DNA of 64,000 nt from Cyprinodon diabolis (Eukaryota > Chordata > Actinopteri > Cyprinodontiformes > Cyprinodontidae). Every line of letters begins with the position of its first letter. Position 1 is the first letter of the stretch. Location: NCBI GenBank assembly GCA_030533445.1, contig JARPUW010000314.1:35659-99658 (forward strand). Reading direction: 5' to 3'. The notes beneath the pieces were generated by a model, which was given only the letters and a program-made list of their open reading frames with translations, was not told where the DNA came from and ran no database searches. This document shows positions 58,154 through 64,000 of this stretch, piece by piece. The translations under genes and the position numbers were made by a program.

Positions 58154-61100
58154 GTGGGTCCAGAGATTTCAGTCTACAAACTGACCAAAAATGGTGACTC
58201 TAGCTATAAATATGTGGCCGTGAGGGCGAGTTTAAAATGTTTTTTTGTGTTTAAAAAACGCCTGCCTCACACTCTAGCTTTTCAGTTGCTCCACTCTAGC
58301 AGGCTGGATTTTGCTAAAACTTTGTGGCGCTTGAGGTCTGATTATACAAAAACCGTAGCAGTTATCAACATACCGTCTTCAGTTTTAAATAGACGAAGGA
58401 TTTATCTACAAACTGAGCTTCAAACTGTTTTTCTAGGTGAATGTATGCCGACACAGTGAAGTGCTGTTTTTTATGCTTTTTTTTACCTCTTCCCATTCAT
58501 TTCCTATGGGATTTTTTTGCGACGTTTTCGCTAATAATTCGCAAACCTTCGGACTAATGAGAAAGTTTTATACAAGCACACATCACCCCATTGGTCCCAA
58601 CGCGTGTGCCAACTTTGGGCCCGATCCGCCAAACCGTGCGGGACTAGTTACGTGCCGAAGTTTTGGGTATACGGGAGAATTATAATAATAATAATAATAC
58701 GCGGAATAAATATGTGCAATAGTAGTAGGTGGGCCATGCCTTCGGCATGTGGCCCCCCAACTAGAAAATTTCTAAAGAAATTTTGAGGGGGGCCACCTAC
58801 TGCCCGTCTGGGGAACCGGGCCAATACGGCCCTGGCAAGTGACGTCGGGGCTCCCCAGACCAACTGCTTACGCCTTTGAGGGCTGCTGAGGGAAGGAAAG
58901 AGGGCAAGTTCATGGGCAAAGAGAGCTGTGTGCCACTTGTGCTGAAATCTGGGAAATAGACGTGCACAGCGTATGATGCACAAGGGTAATATGGGTTGTC
59001 CATATTGAAACACAGTGGGTAAAGCCCAGTTGGCGGGCTTCGCCCGCCTGCTAGGAGCCATCTCAGTGAAGAAAAAAATCACCAATGGCGGGCTCTGCCC
59101 GCCTTCTAAGAGCCATTGCAGTGATGAAATCACCAATGGCGGGCTCCGCCCGCCTGCTAAGAGCCATTGCAGTGATGTAATCACCTTTGGCGGGCTCCGC
59201 CCGCCTGTTACCATTGGCGGGCTCCGCCCGCCTTCTAAGAGCCATTGCAGTGATGAAATCACCAATGGCAATGAGCAATATGCCAGAATGTATGAGTGTG
59301 TATAAGGAAGAGGCTTTTATTCTGTAGAGTCCTTGTAGTCTTATTTTGAAAGTCTATCATGAATGTGCATCAAAAGATGGGTCACGCCCAGCAGTGATAT
59401 AGAATCCATTTCCAAATGTTAAATCACTGGTTTTCCATGTTATTAGGTGAATAGTTGCTGTATTACAGAGTAAATGGGAGACTTTTATTGTGAAATTTGC
59501 TCTGGGTGTGTTTTGAAAAGGTCACTAGAGTCTAATAAAAACAACCTGGAAGAGTTTGGGTCATAATGTTGAGCCATTTGCATCAATTAATGCATTAGTA
59601 TAATCTAGAGGCTTTTATTTTGTAGGGTCCCTGGAGTCTTATTTTGAAAGTCCAACAGAGTTGTGTTTATAGAAAATGTTCAGACCCGTCAATGATAGTT
59701 GATTACTTTCCAATCGTTAAATCACTCTTTTTCCATGTTATTAGGGCAGTAGATGAAGCGGAAATGGGAGGCTTTTATTTTGAAATTTGCTATAGGGTGT
59801 GTTTTAAACAGTCTCCTAGAGTCTATTCTCTAAAACGGGGTTGAGTTTGGGTCATAATGTTGAGCCATATAGGGCAATAAATATATGTAAAAAAATATAG
59901 AGGCTTTTATTTTGTAGGGTCCCTGGAGTCTTATTTTGAAAGTCTATCAGTGCTGAGTGGCAAGGGAAGTGTCATGGACAGCAGTCATATAGTATCCATT
60001 TCCCAATGTTAAATCAGTCCTTTCACCCTCCATTAGATTAATATGTGCTGTTTAAAACAGCAGAGGTAAAATCTGTTTGAAGCTTGGTAACCTTGACAAC
60101 GCTTAACGAGCCTCTCACTGACACAGACAACAGCTGCACTCACTATTGGTTTCTTCTTCCCAGGCTTTTTTGTATGGGAAGAACGGCACCGAACAAACGA
60201 CTACTGATCAAAAACCGTATGAGTTATTCAAAAAACATTTTCACCATGAGCATCAGCAATCCTTCGACTCCAACTATACCAACTTTGGTGTATGTGTGTC
60301 ATTCAGAAAAATATTTATGACGAGTTGAAAACACATAGTCTGATTCGTTTCTCTCCCATCTTCAGCTCAAAAAGAATAGAGAAAGGCTGAAACTCTCATC
60401 GACTTTAGGTTGGTCTGGAGGGTTTTTAAGGAAAAGTATTAATCCTACCGTAATTCCGAAGACATTGTGTGAGTCCAGAGGTTTCAGTCTACAAACTGAC
60501 CAAAAATGGTGACTGTAGCTCCAAATATGTGGCCGTGAGGGCGAGAATAAGATGTTTGATCTGAAAAAAATGGCCGCCTCACACTAAGATTTCAGCAGCT
60601 GCACTCTAGCAGGCTGCTGCAGAAGCTAACTGTCAGCTAGCTTCCAGGTGCTTACCCTCCGAACAAACGACTGCTGAGCAAAAACCGTAAAAGATATCTG
60701 AAAAATTCTTTCAGTGAAAGCAACATCTATCCTTTGTCTCAGACTGGGGTAACCTTCATGTCTGTAGGTCTTTCACAACCCAAAACGAAGCACAAACAAA
60801 ATGGTTGGCCCACCTGCTCCTCCCTTTCTTTTAACTGCAGGACCTCACTCTCACTCACCTTTTAGCTGCTAAAGCACCCCTCCGAACAAACGACTGCTGA
60901 GTAAAAACCGTAAAAGGTATCTGAAAAATTCTTTTTATCTAAGCGACAGCTATATCTTGTCTTCAATTGGAGTAACTTTCATGGCTGTAGATCATCTACA
61001 AACTGAATGGGAAGAGAAAGAAAAAGAAAAAACGTTTCATCACACCTAAGCTTCTAATTGAGCTAGCTGCAGCAGGTCACTGTCACTCAGCTTTCAGGTG

Positions 61101-61394
61101 CTTAAAATGTCCTCCGAACAAACGACTGCTGAGCAAAAACCGTATGAGTTATTCAAAAAATTTTTTCACCGTGAGCGTCAGTCATCCTTCGACTCCAACT
61201 ATGCCAACTTTGGTGTATGTGTGTCATTCAGAAAAATATTTATGACGAGTTTAAAACACATAGTCTGATTCGTTTTTCTCCCCTCTTCTGCTCCAAAACC
61301 AATGAAAAACGGCTCTGATTTTCATCGACTTTAGGTCGGTCTGGAGGGTTTTTAAGGAAAAGTATTAATCCTACCGTAATTCCGAAGATATTGT
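58154..61394. repeat. Macrosatellite unit U19 (3241 bp, A type, 1 box, 5 hairpins)
   Basis: One box (58681-58758) and five hairpins (59032-59247). CpG-loss changes at 58599 and 58653. TTTTTTTTACCTCTTCC near 58478 replaces the usual T run plus CCTCTCC. An extra A occurs in the AAAAAATATAG run near 59890. Confidence 0.95.
58681..58758. repeat. AAT run plus one hairpin box (U19)
   Basis: A single box after a long AAT run; the C6 end abuts AACTAG as in U14. Confidence 0.9.
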
Positions 61395-64000
61395 GTGGGT
61401 CCAGAGATTTCAGTCTACAAACTGACCAAAAATGGTGACTCTAGCTATAAATATGTGGCCGTGAGGGCGAGTTTAAAATGTTTTTTTGTGTTTAAAAAAC
61501 GCCTGCCTCACACTCTAGCTTTTCAGTTGCTCCACTCTAGCAGGCTGGATTTTGCTAAAACTTTGTGGCGCTTGAGGTCTGATTATACAAAAACCGTAGC
61601 AGTTATCAACATACCGTCTTCAGTTTTAAATAGACGAAGGATTTATCTACAAACTGAGCTTCAAACTGTTTTTCTAGGTGAATGTATGCCGACACAGTGA
61701 AGTGCTGTTTTTTATGCTTTTTTTTTCCTCTCCCCATTCATTTCCTATGGGATTTTTTTGCGACGTTTTCGCTAATAATTCGCAAACCTTCGGACTAATG
61801 AGAAAGTTTTATACAAGCACACATCACCCCATTGGTCCCGACGCGTGTGCCAACTTTGGGCCCGATCCGCCAAACCGTGCGGGACTAGTTACGCGCCGAA
61901 GTTTTGGGTATACGGGAGAATTATAATAATAATAACTAGAAAATTTCTAAAGAAATTTTGAGGGGGGCCACCTACTGCCCGTCTGGGGAACCGGGCCAAT
62001 ACGGCCCTGGCAAGTGACGTCGGGGCTCCCCAGACCAACTGCTTACCCCTCTGAGGGCTGCTGAGGGAAGGAAAGAGGGCAAGTTCGTGGGCAAAGAGAG
62101 CTGTGTGCCACTTGTGCTGAAATCTGGGAAATAGACGTGCACAGCGTATGATGCACAAGGGTAATATGGGTTGTCCATATTGAAACACAGTGGGTAAAGC
62201 CCAGTTGGCGGGCTTCGCCCGCCTGCTAGGAGCCATCTCATTGAAGAAAAAAATCACCAATGGCGGGCTCTGCCCGCCTTCTAAGAGCCATTGCAGTGAT
62301 GAAATCACCAATGGCGGGCGACGCCCGCCTGCTAAGAGCCATTGCAGTGATGTAATCACCTTTGGCGGGCTCCGCCCGCATGTTACCATTGGCGGGCTCC
62401 GCCCGCCTTCTAAGAGCCATTGCAGTGATGAAATCACCAATGGCAATGAGCAATATGCCAGAATGTATGAGTGTGTATAAGGAAGAGGCTTTTATTCTGT
62501 AGAGTCCTTGTAGTCTTATTTTGAAAGTCTATCATGAATGTGCATCAAAAGATGGGTCACGCCCAGCAGTGATATAGAATCCATTTCCAAATGTTAAATC
62601 ACTGGTTTTCCATGTTATTAGGTGAATAGTTGCTGTATTACAGAGTAAATGGGAGACTTTTATTGTGAAATTTGCTCTGGGGTGTGTTTTGAAAAGGTCA
62701 CTAGAGTCTAATAAAAACAACCTGGAAGAGTTTGGGTCATAATGTTGAGCCATTTGCATCAATTAATGCATTAGTATAATCTAGAGGCTTTTATTTTGTA
62801 GGGTCCCTGGAGTCTTATTTTGAAAGTCCAACAGAGTTGTGTTTATAGAAAATGTTCAGACCCGTCAATGATAGTTGATTACTTTCCAATCGTTAAATCA
62901 CTCTTTTTCCATGTTATTAGGGCAGTAGATGAAGCGGAAATGGGAGGCTTTTATTTTGAAATTTGCTATAGGGTGTGTTTTAAACAGTCTCCTAGAGTCT
63001 ATTCTCTAATACGGGGTTGAGTTTGGGTCATAATGTTGAGCCATATAGGGCAATAAATATATGTAAAAAATATAGAGGCTTTTATTTTGTAGGGTCCCTG
63101 GAGTCTTATTTTGAAAGTCTATCAGTGCTGAGTGGCAAGGGAAGTGTCATGGACAGCAGTGATATAGTATCCATTTCCCAATGTTAAATCAGTGCTTTCA
63201 CCCTCCATTAGATTAATATGTGCTGTTTAAAAGAGCAGAGGTAAAATCTGTTTGAAGCTTGGTAACCTTGACAACGCTTAACGAGCCTCTCACTGACACA
63301 GACAACAGCTGCACTCACTATTGGTTTCTTCTTCCCAGGCTTTTTTGTATGGGAAGAACGGCACCGAACAAACGACTACTGATCAAAAACCGTATGAGTT
63401 ATTCAAAAAACATTTTCACCATGAGCATCAGCAATCCTTCGACTCCAACTATACCAACTTTGGTGTATGTGTGTCATTCAGAAAAATATTTATGACGAGT
63501 TGAAAACACATAGTCTGATTCGTTTCTCTCCCATCTTCAGCTCAAAAAGAATAGAGAAAGGCTGAAACTCTCATCGACTTTAGGTTGGTCTGGAGGGTTT
63601 TTAAGGAAAAGTATTAATCCTACCGTAATTCCGAAGACATTGTGTGAGTCCAGAGGTTTCAGTCTACAAACTGACCAAAAATGGTGACTGTAGCTCCAAA
63701 TATGTGGCCGTGAGGGCGAGAATAAGATGTTTGATCTGAAAAAAATGGCCGCCTCACACTAAGATTTCAGCAGCTGCACTCTAGCAGGCTGCTGCAGAAG
63801 CTAACTGTCAGCTAGCTTCCAGGTGCTTACCCTCCGAACAAACGACTGCTGAGCAAAAACCGTAAAAGATATCTGAAAAATTCTTTCAGTGAAAGCAACA
63901 TCTATCCTTTGTCTCAGACTGGGGTAACCTTCATGTCTGTAGGTCTTTCACAACCCAAAACGAAGCACAAACAAAATGGTTGGCCCACCTGCTCCTCCCT
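61395..64000. repeat. Macrosatellite unit U20 (partial, cut by the window end)
   Basis: 2606 bp of an A-type unit with a longer AAT run but no box. Hairpins at 62207-62422. One has loop GAC (62320-62322) and one has a broken stem from C to A at 62380. It ends inside the region between the second and third ACAAACGAC modules. Confidence 0.95.
62207..62422. repeat. GC hairpin array, five hairpins with two variants (U20)
   Basis: The third hairpin has loop GAC at 62320-62322, making a stem that can extend by one pair. The fourth has a stem-breaking A at 62380. Confidence 0.92.

Larger units (their letters stand above)
1..64000. repeat. Macrosatellite tandem array, ~3.2 kb unit, 20 landmark copies
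   Basis: The window consists entirely of direct head-to-tail copies of one unit with no unique sequence between them. Landmark spacings are 3090, 3307, 3303, 3141, 3304, 3168, 3141, 3169, 3141, 3168, 3142, 3349, 3155, 3110, 3378, 3169, 3199, 3238 and 3241 bp. By eye the units differ only at scattered single bases and by whole internal modules. Both window edges fall inside a unit, so the array is longer than 64 kb. I recognise no family name for it. Unit boundaries below are arbitrary and are placed at the landmark. No rRNA, snRNA or histone gene is embedded, so it is not a tandem gene cluster of those classes. Confidence 0.98.

Noticed and set aside
1..64000. Ribosomal DNA intergenic spacer, 5S, snRNA or histone cluster
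   Set aside because: None of the conserved RNA or histone sequences appears in any of the 20 units.
1..64000. CENP-B box, suggesting centromeric satellite
   Set aside because: No match to the TTCG-N4-A-N2-CGGG pattern was found in the unit on either strand.

Overview
The whole 64 kb window is one uninterrupted head-to-tail tandem array of a large, mostly non-coding repeat (a macrosatellite). The same landmark, a GTG-GGT-CCA-GAG string at the start of a conserved block, recurs 20 times in one orientation: 482, 3572, 6879, 10182, 13323, 16627, 19795, 22936, 26105, 29246, 32414, 35556, 38905, 42060, 45170, 48548, 51717, 54916, 58154 and 61395. Spacing is 3090 to 3378 bp (mean about 3.2 kb). The window begins and ends inside a unit, so neither array edge is visible. 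I see no protein-coding gene, tRNA, rRNA, CRISPR array or intact transposon. The short reading frames that recur in every unit mostly begin at GTG or TTG and are broken in several copies, or exist only because the internal repeats are multiples of three.

The organism is most likely an animal, and I favour a teleost fish. One block per unit (for example 3911-4100) looks like dispersed intergenic repeats I associate with fish genomes, followed by AAT runs and a CTTCGG hairpin. Many sporadic differences between units are CpG to TpG or CpA, as expected from germline DNA methylation. This assignment is inference; no host gene is present to test it.

Each unit has the same layout, given here for U2 (3572-6878): a T-rich stretch with a TATAAATA string; the fish-like block; an AAT run with zero to three copies of a 66-72 bp hairpin box; a larger inverted repeat; a CTCF-like motif; small hairpins; an array of two to five perfect GC palindromes with a 51 bp period; three diverged copies of a roughly 300 bp repeat; and a region built from four copies of an older module carrying an ACAAACGACTGCTGAG motif.

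Nearly all length differences between units are whole-module gains or losses: 51 and 27 bp in the GC hairpin array, 66-72 bp in the box array. Units fall into two haplotypes, 'A' and 'V', which alternate as a roughly 6.31 kb V-A dimer in the middle of the window. Two adjacent dimers between 17907 and 31126 looked identical at every variant site checked. Other patches are shared between distant units in a mosaic way, consistent with unequal crossing over and gene conversion. The most interesting hypothesis is that this is an undescribed structured macrosatellite carrying one CTCF-like site and a CCAAT/GC-box array per unit, an arrangement reminiscent of mammalian DXZ4. That comparison rests on motifs read by eye.
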